Shown here piece by piece: positions 31,240 to 43,096 of a stretch of 64,000 nt of DNA. The stretch lies in contig NC_134082.1 of the NCBI RefSeq assembly GCF_000715075.1, positions 137,566,948 to 137,630,947 of the forward strand, given 5' to 3'. Each line of letters starts with the position of its first letter. Position 1 is the stretch's first letter. A model generated the notes under the pieces. It ran no database searches, was not told where the DNA came from, and saw nothing but the letters and a program-made list of their open reading frames with translations. A program made the position numbers and the translations under genes. This stretch comes from Nicotiana tabacum (lineage: Eukaryota > Streptophyta > Magnoliopsida > Solanales > Solanaceae).

Positions 31240-32057
31240 TTTAGCTGTTTTTTTAAGGTGATTTTCATAGCCAATCAATGAGGAATCAGGTTCTCCATTG
31301 GGCTTTAGAAGCCCCAACTTCACTTTGTTTCTTTCAAATGTTCCCTACTAAATGCCTTGGTAAAGATGTCTGCAATTTGATCTTCTATGCTACAGAACTT
31401 CATGCATATCAATCCTTTCTCCATATTGTCCCTCAGAAAGTGATGCCTCACATCAATATGCTTGGTCCTTTTGTGTTGAAATGGATTCTTGGCCATGTTG
31501 AGTGCACTTGTTTTATCACATAGAAGGGACACACTCTCACTGAGTACTCCAAAGTCCTCCAGTTGCTGCTTGATCCACAAAATTTGTGCACATCAGGATG
31601 TTGCAGCTACATATTCTGCTTCAGCTGTTGAAAGAGCCACTGAGTTTTGCTTCCTTGTGCCCCAAGAGATGAGACATGAACCTAGGAAATGATCCATTCC
31701 AAAAGTTCTCTTCCTGTCTACAAGATAATCTGCATAGTCTGCATTAGCATGTCTAATGAGGTTAAAACTGTCACCTGTGGGATAATAAAGGACCAGGTCC
31801 TGTGTTCCTTTAAGATATCTCAGAATTCTTTTGGCTTCCTTCAAATGAGATTCCTTGGGATTTGATTGAAATCTTGCACATAGCCCCACACTGAAGACAA
31901 TATCAGGTCTACTGGCAGTAAGATAGAGAAGAGACCTAATAATGCCTCTATACATGGTTTGATTCATAGGAGACCCAGCTTCATCCATGTCCAGTTGAGT
32001 GGCCGTAGCAATGGGAGTGTCTATCACCTTTGATACTTCCATGTCAAACCTCTTCAA
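31240..32057 (-). pseudogene. Copia RNase H and end of pol
   Basis: Contains YLKGTQDLVLYYP and ISWGTRKQNSVALSTAEAEY, the typical copia RNase H segment, then TKHIDVRHHFLRDNMEKG (31580-31320). One stop near 31590 separates the pieces. The frame ends shortly after the F-T-K-A region near 31320-31240. Confidence 0.9.
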
Positions 32058-33136
32058 GAGCTCCCTGATGTATTTTTGCTGACAAATGAATGTACCCTTT
32101 GGGACTGTTTTACTTGAAGACCCAAGAAGAAGTTCAGTTCTCCCATCATGCTCATTTCAAATTCACTTCCCATGAGTTTTGCAAATTCTTCACACAGAGA
32201 ATCAGTTGTTGCCCCAAAAATGATATCGTCAACATAGACCTGAACAATGAGAAGGTTCCTTACCCATTTCTTTAAGAATAGAGTGTTGTCAATTTTCCCT
32301 CTTTTAAAGCCATTTTCCAAGAGGAACTTTGACATCCTTTCATACCAAGCTCAAAGTGCTTGCTTCAGCCCGCACAATGCTTTGTCCAGTTTAAAAACAT
32401 ATTCAGGGTATTCATGACATTCAAACCCTGGAGGTTGCTTTACATAGACTTCTTCCTTAAGAAGTCCATTCAAAAATGCACTTTTAACATCCATTTGGAA
32501 CAAGGTGAATTCCATATGAGATGCAAAAGCGATTAGAATTCTAATAGCTTCCATGCAAGTGACCAGAGCAAACGTTTCATCATAGTCAATCCCTTACTCC
32601 TGATTGTAGCCTTGAACCACTAGTCTGGCCTTGTTCCTTGTGGTAATTCCATGTTCATCAATCTTGTTTCTGAATACCTACCTGGTTCCTATAATGGTTT
32701 GATCTGAGGGTCTAGGTACCAGGTGCCAAACATTGTTCCTTTCAAACTGATGTAACTCGTCTTGCATGGCTGTAATCCAATCTGCATCTTTAAAGGCTTC
32801 ATTGATATTCTTGGGTTTTATCTGGGAGAGAAAAGTTGAGAAGACAAGTGAATTTTTGGCTCTTGACCTGGTTTGTACTCTGGAATCTAGAGGAGTAATG
32901 ATGTTGTCCATTGGAAGAGAGCTTTGGTGTCTCCAGTTAGACGTCTGAGGTTCATTTTGAGAGGATATGGGTACATTTGGCTGGTTTTCCAGTGTTCTTC
33001 TCTCAGGTGCTAGTGGAGTTCCCTGAACTACATCAACCACTCTTTCTTCAGCTTCAATGGTTATAATTGAAGTACTTGGTTCCATTGGAGATGAGGTAGT
33101 ATTGTCTTCACTCAGCTCTTTTACTTGACTCATCAT
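32054..33136 (-). pseudogene. Copia reverse transcriptase
   Basis: Pieces: a Ser/Thr/Pro-rich linker followed by EAFKDADWITAMQDELHQFE (33136-32678); FQMDVKSAFLNGLLKEEVYV and FKLDKALCGLKQA (32554-32351); VQVYVDDIIFGAT with the catalytic Asp pair intact (32335-32054). Stops near 32676, 32600 and 32350 break the frame. Confidence 0.92.
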
Positions 33137-33177
33137 ATCTGCCTTTCCGTTTGTGATGTCAATGACTTCACCAGAGA

Positions 33178-34300
33178 CTAGTAAGGGTTCTCCATCTTGA
33201 TCTTTTTTAGAATTCTTCTCACATAATGGATAAGACTCATCAAAAATAACATGAACACTTTCCTCAACACATTGAGTCCGCTTATTATATATCTTTTAAG
33301 CCTTGCTTTGAGAAGAGTAGCCCAGAAATATTCCTTCCTCACTCTTGGCATCGAATTTACCAAGCTGATCCTTTCCATTGTTAAGAACATAACATTTGCA
33401 CCCAAATGTTCTTAGGTGAGTCAGCTTGGGTTTCCTTCCATTCAACAATTCATAGGGGGTTTTGTTCAGAAGTGATCTAATCATGCACTTGTTCACCAAG
33501 TAGCAGACAGTGTTGACATCAGCCCAGAAGTTCTTTGCAATTCCATTGTCGATTAGCATTTTTCTTGCCATCTCTTCCAGAGTTCTGTTCTTCCTTTCCA
33601 CTACTCCATTTTGCTGGGAAGTTCTGGGAGCTGAGAAGTTGTGAGTAATGCCATTTTCATTAAAGAACTCATCAAATTTGACATTGTCAAATTCTGTCCC
33701 ATGATCTGATCTAATGCATGCGACTCTAGACTCCATCTTCACCTGGATTTTCTTCACTAAGGCCACAAATACTTCAAAGGTTTCATCTTTAGTTATAAGA
33801 AACAGAGTCCATGTGAATCTGGAGTAGTCATCCACTATCACAAAGATGTATTTTTTTCCTCCTCTGCTTTGCATTCTCATAGGATCACATAGGTCCATAT
33901 GCAAAAGTTCTAGTGGCTTTGAAGTGCTCACATCCTTTTTAGACTTAAAAGAGGACTTCACATGTTTTCTTCTAGCACAGGCATTACAAATTTTTTCCAC
34001 CTTGAACTTTGAAAAGGGCAGACCATGGACCAGGTCCTTCTGAATTAGTTTGTTTAGAAGAGAAAAGCTTGTGTGCCCTAGCCTTCTATGCCACAGTTCA
34101 ACATCATCATCAACAGCTTTCAAACAACTTAGATCACCACTTTGTAAGGACTCAAAATCAGCAACATAGATGTTTTTGTATCTCTTGGCCACAAGTACCA
34201 CTTCCCCAGTTACCAGATCAGTAACTGTACATATCTTGGACAAGAATTCCACCTTGTTTCCTTTATCGCAAATCTAAGAGACACTTAAGAGACTGTACTT
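33178..34300 (-). pseudogene. Copia integrase
   Basis: The longest intact pol piece (34252-33296, 318 codons). HHCC zinc domain: LWHRRLGHTS with the Cys pair in ICNACARRKH. Catalytic core: MDLCDPM, SDHGTEFDN and NGVVERKNRTLEEM supply the expected D, D and E. It ends in a stop near 33296, then a frameshifted remainder (33405-33178). A stop lies just upstream near 34274. Confidence 0.93.
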
Positions 34301-34429
34301 AAGACCATTGACATAGTACATATCTTCAATAGAATGAGTGAGTGACTTCCTGACTTTTCCAACTCCAAGAATGTATCCTTTTTTCCCATTGCCAAAGGAT
34401 ACACTCCCTCCTTGCAGGGCTTTTAGTGA

Positions 34430-34918
34430 AAGAAAGTCCATGGTGTTCCCAGTTATGTGCTTTCAACACCCACTATCCATGAACCATTGTTGACCGCTTC
34501 CTTTTACTGTTTTACTTGTAGTGAGCATATCGATCTTAGACTGTTTTACTTGGGTAGTTCCCTCATGAGCTGTTTGCAAAGCTTCCCATATCTCCTTAGT
34601 AGTGTCACAAGGGAAAATTCTATAATATTCTTCAGGTCCTATTCCACACACCAGAATCTTCTTGGCACAACAATTCTTCTCCACAACTTTCCTATCTGAA
34701 TCAGTGTATTCTTTACTAGTTTTTGACATTGAAAATGGGAGTTCTTCCAATACCTTTGTTGAAACATAAGGACCATCACATATGATATTCCATAACTCAG
34801 AATCCTCAACCATAATAAAATCATGCATTCGTGTTTTTCACCACCCATAATATTGTCCATTGAACCTGGGTGGTCGGTATGTAGATTGACCTTCTTCAAA
34901 ATTTGGTGGAGCAGACAT
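34430..34918 (-). pseudogene. Copia gag fused to protease by an internal deletion
   Basis: Starts at ATG 34918 (MSAPPNFEEG) with the gag N-terminal region FNGQYYGWW. A frameshift lies at about 34840. It continues to QSKIDMLTT near 34510, then jumps directly to GSGQQWFMDSGC, the protease active site. The C-terminal gag, including its CCHC zinc knuckle, is missing. Directly after DSGC comes TGA where the family has a Ser codon, then KHITG. Confidence 0.85.
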
Positions 34919-34954
34919 AAGGATCCTTCCTAGGTGTTAGCCTGATAGGAGGAA

Positions 34955-34969
34955 CCCGCTCTGATACCA
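34955..34969 (-). other. Primer-binding site, initiator tRNA-Met type
   Basis: Minus strand reads TGGTATCAGAGCGGG two bases after the LTR end CTAACA. TGGTATCAGAGC is the standard initiator tRNA-Met primer site of plant copia elements. Confidence 0.9.
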
Positions 34970-34971
34970 AT

Positions 34972-35954
34972 TGTTAGTTTGTATGAGTCCACCAAATAGT
35001 AGAGTACCTGGTCCTCTACGAGATTCTACTGAGAATGCTAATAAACTGCAAGTAAATGAGACAATGGATTTTACGTGGAAAAATCCCACACAAGGGGATC
35101 AAAAACCACGACCTACACCTGTAGGCTTTCAACTTCACTAACTTGTAAATACCTATTACAAACCACTTTGTAATACTCTATTACAAAGGATTTAACTCAA
35201 CTAACTTGTGATACTCTCACCACAAGCCACTTTGTAACTCTCTAGTTACAAAGACTTTAAATAACTTGTGATACTCTCACTACAAGCCACTTTGTGACTC
35301 TCTAGTTACAAAGGCTTTAACTTATGACTAAACCTAGTCCCAACATAAACTCAAAGAGTTTACGGATTTTACAAGAGGATTCCTAATTGACACTTCTGAA
35401 TAAGCAGTTTAGGAGATACAATAAGAACAATCACAAAGTTACAACTCAACTAAGGATAACAAAAGACTAAATTTAGGAACTAGTCCTTAGTAGCGTTCAA
35501 CTTTGTTCCTCAAGCTCGTGAGAGTTAATTTATCTATTTTTGCAAAAGACTTGGATGAGAAACTGAAACATTTAAGTGATGTTTCAATGTAAACTCATTG
35601 TTGGTACACCTTGATCACATCACTTGAAATGATGTGAGCACTTTAGTTGGTCAAGGAATGAGTGGGCGCTGGAAACAGTGCACTGCGGCGGAAACAGTGC
35701 AGTGCGGCGGAAACAGTGCAGGCAGTCACTTCGTTTCCAGCTGTGTCCAATTGACTTTGTACTGCTATGAGGGAACCACAAGGGTATCAGGTCCTTGTTT
35801 GGTTTCCTAGGTCCTGAAGTTGTAGCAGTTCACATTTAGCTGGAATCTGTTAAACTTGCAGTATAGTCCAAGTAGGTTAGGTTCCCTATGAGGTTCGTAA
35901 CAGTAAGTTTATTAGATCATCAAAACATAAGGCAAGGATATTTAAAACCTATCA
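34972..35954 (-). repeat. 5' LTR of the Sirevirus-like element
   Basis: 983 bp. On the plus strand it starts TGTTAG and ends CTATCA. Three copies of the 60-bp repeat with TTTGTAAC/GTTACAAA arms lie at 35155-35335. Near 35685-35735 there are three copies of GGAAACAGTGCA-GCGGC against two in the other LTR. Confidence 0.92.
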
Positions 35955-35959
35955 ATTTC
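35955..35959. repeat. Target-site duplication ATTTC, right copy (copia)
   Basis: Matches 27298-27302. Confidence 0.88.
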
Positions 35960-36057
35960 CATATTGTTGTGGTTAACTTAATTTGTCCTCGTCCCCTACC
36001 CCGGGAGGACTCTACTTTCCCCTTTTATTTCTCACCACCACCTCTAGATTTTACCAT
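35955..36057 (-). pseudogene. Athila-B post-pol ORF, 5' end
   Basis: ATG at 36057-36055, preceded by TTTGCAGACA as in Athila-A. It reads about 15 codons to a TAA and is then cut by the copia insertion. The rest is at 27297-25455. Confidence 0.65.
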
Positions 36058-37311
36058 TGTCTGCAAACATAATCAGTGGAAAAATTGTTAATACTAGAGC
36101 TAGAAGAAGCAGTGTAGAAAAGTAGAAGAATAGTTGAGAGTGCTTGAACAAAATTACAGACTGCTGACAGCGGATAAGAAGCGCGGCCGCGGAATGATCA
36201 GCGCTGACTGCAAAAAATGATGAGCGACCGTGGTTTGGGGATCAGGTCATTAGACTACCCATCCTCTAATTCTATTTCACCGTTGAGCGCGGTAAGTTTA
36301 GTGTGGCCGCGGAGGTTGCACCGCTGTCCGCGGAAAATCAACCGCGGTCGCAGACCCATGATATATGTTTCTCTGAACCTAAGTATCGCTGACCGCGAGA
36401 AAATAAGTGCGGTCGCGTAGAGGCACCACTGTCAGTGGAATTTTCCACCGCTTACCGCGGTTATTAGGACTTCCAACTCAGATAAAACTTATGAACGCTG
36501 ACCGCGAAAAATCAACAGCGGCTGCAGAAGTCAAAATCGGCCTAAGTCAACCTAGGGTTTCAACTTGTTCATGCTTTTAGCAATATCATCTACATTGTTA
36601 ACCTTAACTAGATATTAATTAATCAACCCTAACTATTTAAGCCTAATTTAATTAACACTAAGGAACCCTAGGTCAAAATTAAAAGAAAAGAAGAAGAAGC
36701 AGTAAAACTAACAGTTAAAAGAAAAACAAGTACAAAATTAAAGGATAATGAATGAGTGAAATTACCAAGTGAGTAATGTGTGATGAAAGGGGACTCTAAT
36801 TTGTGTTTTGTGGATTAGGGTTTGGATGAAATAATGATAACTTTTGTTTGAGTGTCAAATGAGCAAAAAAGGTAAAAGTCTTCATGTTCTAATATTTATA
36901 GAAAATACCTAGGGGCCCACATAACTTACCTGGCGTGGTCGCGATAAATCACCGCGGGCCGCGCTTGTGAAGAACTGAAGACCTGCTTTATTAAAACTAC
37001 CGCTGAGAGCGGTAAATAGAATGCGGCCGCAGTTGAGCACCACCAACCATGAAGAATGCACCGCGGACGCGGTTGAAACTTTAGAGAAGTCTCATTTTGG
37101 ACTTTTCAATCCCGCGTCCGCCACCAATTTTCGCCTATGCAATAAGGACACCGCTGGCCACGGAAAATCGAGTACTTTCAGCGGTCCAACTTTAGATAGT
37201 TGCAAAATTTTCCAGCTTAGTCCTGCACTGCATCAAACATTCTTCTACACATTTCACACCCAGTTAGTTCAAAACAAGTCCTACACTAAGAAGAAAATCA
37301 AAAAGAAGAAA
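36058..37311 (-). promoter_or_regulatory. Athila-B post-pol leader: dyad repeats, TATA box, candidate intron
   Basis: In element orientation: GCGG-type dyads at 37190-36930, TATAAATATT at 36900-36891, a leader, candidate donor TTG/GTAATT at 36765, a second cluster of dyads at 36500-36170, and acceptor TTTGCAG ending at 36061, four bases before the ATG. This is the same order as 14673-15832 in Athila-A. Confidence 0.6.
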
Positions 37312-37380
37312 AATACATGGGTTGCCTCCCAAGAAGCGTCTGATTTAATGTCACGAGCATGATGCAGGTTACTATCAATC
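37312..37380 (-). other. Conserved noncoding block after Athila-B pol
   Basis: Minus strand reads TTGATAGTAACCTGCATCAT, then TTAAATCAGACGCTTCTTGG and GAGGCAACCCATGT. It corresponds to 14611-14672. The small stem seen in Athila-A is partly lost. Confidence 0.6.
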
Positions 37381-37382
37381 AT

Positions 37383-38640
37383 TTGAGATGGATCATTGCC
37401 ACCACGTGGCTGTCATCAAACTTGCCAAGTTAATACTTTACTCTGTGCCCATTAACTCTGAATATTTTACCATTTTTGTTTTTCAAATCAAGAGCACCAA
37501 ACGGAGTTACAAGCACCACTTCAAAAGGCCCACTCCATTTTGACTTGAGCTTTCTCAGGAACAACCATAACCGGGAGTTGAATAAGAGAACCAAGTCACC
37601 TTATTTGAATTCCTTGCTATGGGCATACTTGTCATGTAAGTACTTCATCTTGTCCTTATACAAGGACGAGCTGGAATAGGCATGAAACTGGAACTCATCA
37701 AGCTCATTGAGTTGCTCTACCCGAAGATTTGCTGCAACATCCAATTCAAGATTTAACTTCCTCAAAGACCACATGGCCTTGTGCTCTAGCTCAACCGGGA
37801 GATGGAAAGCTTTCCCAAACACCAAACGGTACGGAGACATACCAATCAGAGTCTTGTAAGCAGTCTTGTAAGACCACAAAGCATCATCTAGTTTCTTTGA
37901 CCAGTCAGTCCTATCTTCATTGACGGTCTTTGACAATATGCTCTTAATCTCCCTGTTGGAGACCTCAACTTGCCCACTAGCCTGAGGTGGTAAGGGGTTG
38001 AACCTTGTGATTGACACCATACTTTGCAAGCAAAGTGTCAGATGCCTTATTGCAGAAATGAGAACCTCCATCACTGATGATCGCTCTAGGAGTGCCAAAC
38101 CGAGTAAAGATATTCTTCTTGAGAAAAGACACCACACTCCGGGCCTCATTGTTGGGTAAAGCCACAACCTCAACCCATTTGGAAACATAATCAACGGCCA
38201 CTAGAATGTATGTGTTGCCACATGAACTCACAAAGGGTCCCATGAAGTCAGTGCCCCACACATCAAATATGTCAACCTCAAGAATAGTAGTGAAAGGCAT
38301 TTCATCCTTCTTTGAAAATCCACCTGCTCTTGACACTCATCACATCTCTTCATAAGCTTACCCGTATCCTTGTATAATGTAGGCCAATAAAAACCATAGC
38401 TAAGCACCTTTGAAGCTATCCTCACCCCACCATGATGACCACAGTAGGGAGACGAATGACAAGCATCCAGAATACTCATTTTCTCCTCTTCCGGGAAACA
38501 TCTCCGGATCACACCATCATTACAAATTTTGAACAAGTAAGGCTCATCCCAGTAGTAGTCTGTGCTATCCCGTTTAAGCTTCTTCCTTAGGTTCGAATAG
38601 AGCTCACATCCACAAACCAAGGCATGTTATTCATAGATAC
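37383..38640 (-). pseudogene. Athila-B integrase
   Basis: Zinc domain with HSSPYCGHHGG and KRCDECQ (38620-38340), all four metal ligands apparently kept. Core: WGTDFMGPF (first Asp), IISDGGSHF (second Asp) and [15 protein letters not shown] (Glu) at 38336-37977 and 38194-37601, in two frames. C-terminal part with [13 protein letters not shown], stop, [11 protein letters not shown] and a chromodomain-free end near 37383. Damage is a few stops and one or two frameshifts. Confidence 0.9.
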
Positions 38641-38699
38641 AGAGATGAGTTGCTCATTAGGGAATGAATCATTAATTTTGAGGCCATCACGGGGCCTCC

Positions 38700-39306
38700 C
38701 CTCTTCCTCCAAGCTGGACAAGTGGTCCGCCACTTGGTTTTCTCACCCTTTTCGATCAACAATCTCAAGGTCAAACTCTTGAAGCAATAGGACCCATCTC
38801 ATTAACTGAGCCTTAGAATCCTTCATTGTCATCAAGTAGCAGAGTGTTGCATGGTCAGTATGAACTATCACCTCCTCACCCATGAGATAAGGCCTAAACT
38901 TCTCCATTGCAAACATAATTGCTAGCAACTCTTTTTCTGTCACCGTGTAATTCACTTGAGCATCATTCATTGTTTTGCTTGCATAATACACCGGGTGAAA
39001 CATCTTGTTTACTCTTTGACCCAAGACCGCTCCTACGGCAATATTACTTGCATCATACATGAGCTCAAACGGTAAGCTCCAATTGGGTGCGGTAGTAATG
39101 GGAGTGGTTGTCAATTTGTAATTGAGAAGTTCAAAAGCTTTCATGCATTCCTCATTAAACACAAACTTGGAATCCTTTTCTAATAATTTGCACAAAGGAT
39201 TCACTACCTTAGAAAAGTCTTTGATGAATCTTCGGTAGAACCTCGCATGCGCAAGAAAACTCCTAACCATCTTGAATGAAGTAGGAGGAGGAAGCTTTGA
39301 AATCAC
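38700..39306 (-). pseudogene. Athila-B RNase H
   Basis: Contains [20 protein letters not shown] (connection domain), then [20 protein letters not shown] and [19 protein letters not shown]. It supplies the uninterrupted reference for the Tat insertion site in Athila-A (LPF/ELM). A stop at about 38743 follows the DRKG segment. Confidence 0.9.
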
Positions 39307-40200
39307 TTAAATCTTAGCCTTGTCCACCTCTATACCGTGCTTTGAGATCTTATGGCCGAGGACAATGCCCTCCTCGACCATAAAGTGGCATTTTTCCCAG
39401 TTAAGCACAAAATTTGTCTCTTCACAACAGGCTAACACATTGTCAAGATTCTTCAAACACTCATCAAAGGAGTCACTCACAACACTGAAATCATCCATGA
39501 ACACTTCCAAGAAGTCCTCCACCATGTCGGTAAATATAGCCATCATACACCGCTGGAAGGTAGCCAGTGCATTACACAAACCAAATGGCATCCTAGAAAA
39601 TGCAAAGGTGTCATACGGACACATGAAGGTGGTTTTCTCATGGTCTTCCAGAGCAATCAAAATCTGGGGTTAACCTGAGTACCCATCCAAGAAACAATAG
39701 AAGGCACGCCCAGCAAGTCTATCTAGCATTTGGTCAAGAAAGGGTAATGGAAAATGATCCTTGCGGGTCATTTTATTCAGCTTGCGGTAGTCTATTCACA
39801 CCCTCTATCCGGTGACAGTCCTGGTGGGAATCAACTCATTTTTCTTATTGGTAACCACAGTCATACCACCCTTCTTCGTCACATATTGCACCGACAAAGT
39901 CCAAGAACTATCTGAGATGGGATACACAACCCCTGCATCTAACCACTTGATCACCTCCTTTTTGACAACCTCTTGCATAGCCTCGTTCAACCTCCTTTGA
40001 TGTTCCACGGAGGGATTGGCATCGTCTTCGAGTATAATCTTGTGCATGCAAAATGCGGGGCTTATCCCTCAAATATCAGCTAGAGTCCATCTAATTGCCT
40101 TCTTCCCTCTTTGGAGCACCTCCAGTGTTGCATCTATATGCACGTTAGTAAGACAAGACGAAAGAATAATAGGTAAAGTTGAACTAGGGCCTAATAATTC
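39307..40200 (-). pseudogene. Athila-B reverse transcriptase
   Basis: LEDDANPSVEHQRRLNEAMQ and WLDAGVVYPISDSSW (40047-39805), a stop, then a piece with FSRMPFGLCNALATFQ and the catalytic FMDDFSVVSD (39660-39307). The stop at 39307 (TAA) separates it from RNase H. Confidence 0.9.
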
Positions 40201-41513
40201 ATACCTGAGGTGTGAGGGTAAAGGCTTCAACTCCAAAACAGGAGGTTCCTCAATTGAGGGCTTTGTTGGTGGAGTCTTTCTGTTCTCAAGATCCAAAGAG
40301 AGATTACGGGGATTATAAGAATAAGAGCCCATTCCGTGCAAAGCATTGACATACTCCACCCGACCTTCATCCTCATTCACATCAAGGTTCAATAATACTG
40401 CTTCTAAAGGATCCTCCACATTGACCATAACACTAGTATCATCAACTATCACCTCCATGACAAGATCCACAAAAGATCACACTTCAATACTATTCGGCTG
40501 CCTTATTGATTTGCACACATGAAAGACCACTTTTTCATCACTCACCCGGAAGGTGAGCTCCCCTTCTTCCACATCAACCAATGCCTTTATAGTTGCTAGG
40601 AAAGGTCTTCCCAATATTATCGGCACCTCATAATCGACCTCGCAGTCCAGAATCACAAAGTCAGCAGGAAAAATAAACTTGTCCACCCGAACAAGAACAT
40701 CATCAATAATACCAAGCGGCTATTCATTGTTCTATACGCCATTTGCAATCTCATTGAAGTAGCTATCGGTTAACCAATACCCAAAGTTTTGAACATGGAG
40801 TAAGGCATAAAATTGATACTTGCCCCCAAATCACATAATGTCTTTGCAAAATCTGCACTCTCAATGGTACATAGAATGGTGAAAGCGCCGGGATCTTCAA
40901 GCTTTGGAGCCATCGAGTGTACAATTTCACTTACTTGATGAGTCATTTTGATGGTCTCACAATCCATGGATCTCTTTTTAGTCATCAAGTCTTTCATGAA
41001 CTTGGCGTAACCCAGCATTTGCTCAATAGCTTCCACCAAAGGAACATTGACCGACAAGCTTTTCATCATCTCAATAAACTTCTTAAATTGGTTTTCATTC
41101 TTTTGCTTCGCAAGTCTTTGAGGGTAAGGTGGAGGAGGCCTTGACAAGGGAGCCTTAGCCTTGGGCACTACTATTTCCGGCATGTCTATTACGTGTCCCC
41201 TAAACGGGTTCACGTCATCTTGAGTCTCCACCTTATTATCATGAATATCAATTCTCACTTCCGCATTCAAATTCTCTTTACACACTTGCTCATCAACTAT
41301 AGGAACATCATCATCTTGCACTTCAACCTCATCACTCACAACTTCCTTTTGCTTGGAGGTATTCACATCACCACCTCGACCGCTTTTAGTGATCACTGCC
41401 ATTGCATATCCAGTGTTGTTCCCACCCTTTGAGTTTACTACCGTATCACTAGGTAGATCCCCCTTAGGGCGAGTTTTCAAAGATTGCGAAATCTGGCTAA
41501 GTTGAACTTCCAA
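40200..41513 (-). pseudogene. Athila-B protease and flanking polyprotein
   Basis: 41513-40770 is the end of gag plus protease with the motif DLGASINFMPYSMFKTLGIG. It is the only Athila protease here with the catalytic Asp. 40686-40477 has the flap region and ILGRPFLAT. 40470-40069 is the linker to RT with SIEEPPVLELKPLPSHLRY. Frameshifts separate the three pieces. Confidence 0.85.
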
Positions 41514-43016
41514 TTTTCAGATTGAAGTATTATGGGATGCCAATTGAGCATCAGAGTTGGCATTCTTTTTCATCAATTATTCAAACATCATCTCGATCCT
41601 TCCTATCTCATTGTTTGACAAGCTAGGACCTTGTGACAGAAATAGAGGCGGGTTGTTTGGTTGTTAATACATCGGAGTTCTTTGAAAGCCTTGCCCCCTA
41701 TTCCCTTGATTGCCATTATTCCAACCCCCTTGGTTGTTGTTTCCTCCCCAATTGTTGTTGTTGCCACTCCAGTTGCCCTAGTTGTTCTGATTTCCCCAAT
41801 TCTGATTATTGTTCCCCTAGTTATTATTTCCTTGTTGGTTTTGATTACCCCAGTTTCCTTAGGATCTCCACTGTTGTTGGTTAGGAGCATTGCCCCTTTG
41901 TCATTGGTGATTGTTCATGTACTGCACTTCTTCACTTTGCTCATCATACCCATCATCTTGGTTGAAACCACCACTACCTTGCTCATATTGATCCGGACAA
42001 CCTTGACCTTGTTAACCTCTTTGTCGCCTCTTGTTGACCAACATGTTGACACTTTCCATAGCATTTACTTGTCTCGGTGCTTGAACTTGTTGCAATTGAG
42101 CTTTTGCAAACTGGTTCATTATTGTAGTTAACTCTGATATTGCCTAGCCATGGTCGTGGAGTTCTTTGTGCAAGTGAATAACAGTCAGATCGCCCTGTGG
42201 CACATTAGCTCAACTTTGCCAAGCTGAGGAAGTATCTTCCATCTCATCCAATATCTCACACGCCTCCGCATAAGGTGTGTTTATAAAATTCCCCCTGCTA
42301 GCTGGTTCACTACACAATGATTGGTCGTGTTAATGCCACGGTATAATGTCTGATGGATCATTGCTTCAGTCATGTTAATGTTCGAACATTCTTTCACCAT
42401 TGTCCGATATCTCTCCTAGATCTCATGAGTGGTTCATTAGGTTCCTGTTTGAGGGCCAAAATCTCATCTCTCAAAGTCTCCATATGCCCTGGCGAGAAAA
42501 ACTTAGTTATAAACTTGCCCGCCAACTCATCCCATGTAGTGATGGAATGGTTGGGAAGTCTTTCAAGCCAGTCCAAAGCCTTCCCTCTAAGTGAAAAAAG
42601 GAACAATCTCAATACATCCTCCAATACATTGGTCTATTTGCTTCCTCAACAGGTATCCACAAGCCTTTAAGATATTTATATGCATTCTGATGGGGAGTGC
42701 TTGTGAAGTACCCTCGCTGCTCCAATAAAGTCAACATCATATTTGTAATTTGGAAATTGCCTGCCCGGATCCGGGGTGGGACAATTGCACTTGCGTATCC
42801 TTCATTTGGAGGCACCCGAGGAGCGACTCTTGGAGGAGGCGGGGGAGGGTCTGGAACCTTGTCATTGGCCTGGCGGCCTCGTCTTTGACCTTGAGGTACT
42901 AGAGGCCCCTCATCTTTATCATTATCATCTACCTCCTCCCCTAGGAGAACATTTCCAAGAGGATCATAGTTTTCCATTTTGTACCTGAATTGATGACCCA
43001 CACAAGTTAGTAACAC
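41514..43016 (-). pseudogene. Athila-B gag
   Basis: Starts near ATG 42976 (MENYDPLGN), downstream of an in-frame ATG at 43016. The N-terminal part is acidic, then Pro-rich with DPPPPPPRVAPRVPP. The gag core is at 42624-42394 with LFLFSLRGKALDWLERLP and ITTWDELAGKFITKFFSPG, in a different frame after a shift near 42615. The Asn/Gln/Gly-rich tract lies at 42130-41600. Confidence 0.85.
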
Positions 43017-43070
43017 AGAAGGAAAAAAAACAAGACAGAAAACTAGTTAGATAGATAGCCAAAACTGTTT

Positions 43071-43091
43071 AGCTCCTCGGCAATGGCGCCA
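43071..43091 (-). other. Primer-binding site of Athila-B, tRNA-Asp-like
   Basis: Minus strand reads TGGCGCCATTGCCGAGGAGC five bases after the LTR end. Athila elements usually have TGGCGCCGTTGCCGGGGA, complementary to tRNA-Asp; two of 18 positions differ here. Confidence 0.82.
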
Positions 43092-43096
43092 AAAAG

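Larger units (their letters stand above)
27303..35954 (-). mobile_element. Ty1/copia retrotransposon, Sirevirus-like, nested in Athila-B
   Basis: Minus-strand element: 5' LTR 34972-35954, initiator-tRNA-Met PBS, gag-protease remnant, integrase, RT, RNase H (copia order), then about 2.9 kb containing an extra ORF, then PPT and 3' LTR 27303-28311. Integrase before RT fixes the superfamily. The post-pol ORF with coiled coil points to the Sirevirus (SIRE/Maximus) lineage. ATTTC flanks both ends. A deletion in gag and several stops make it non-functional. Confidence 0.92.
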
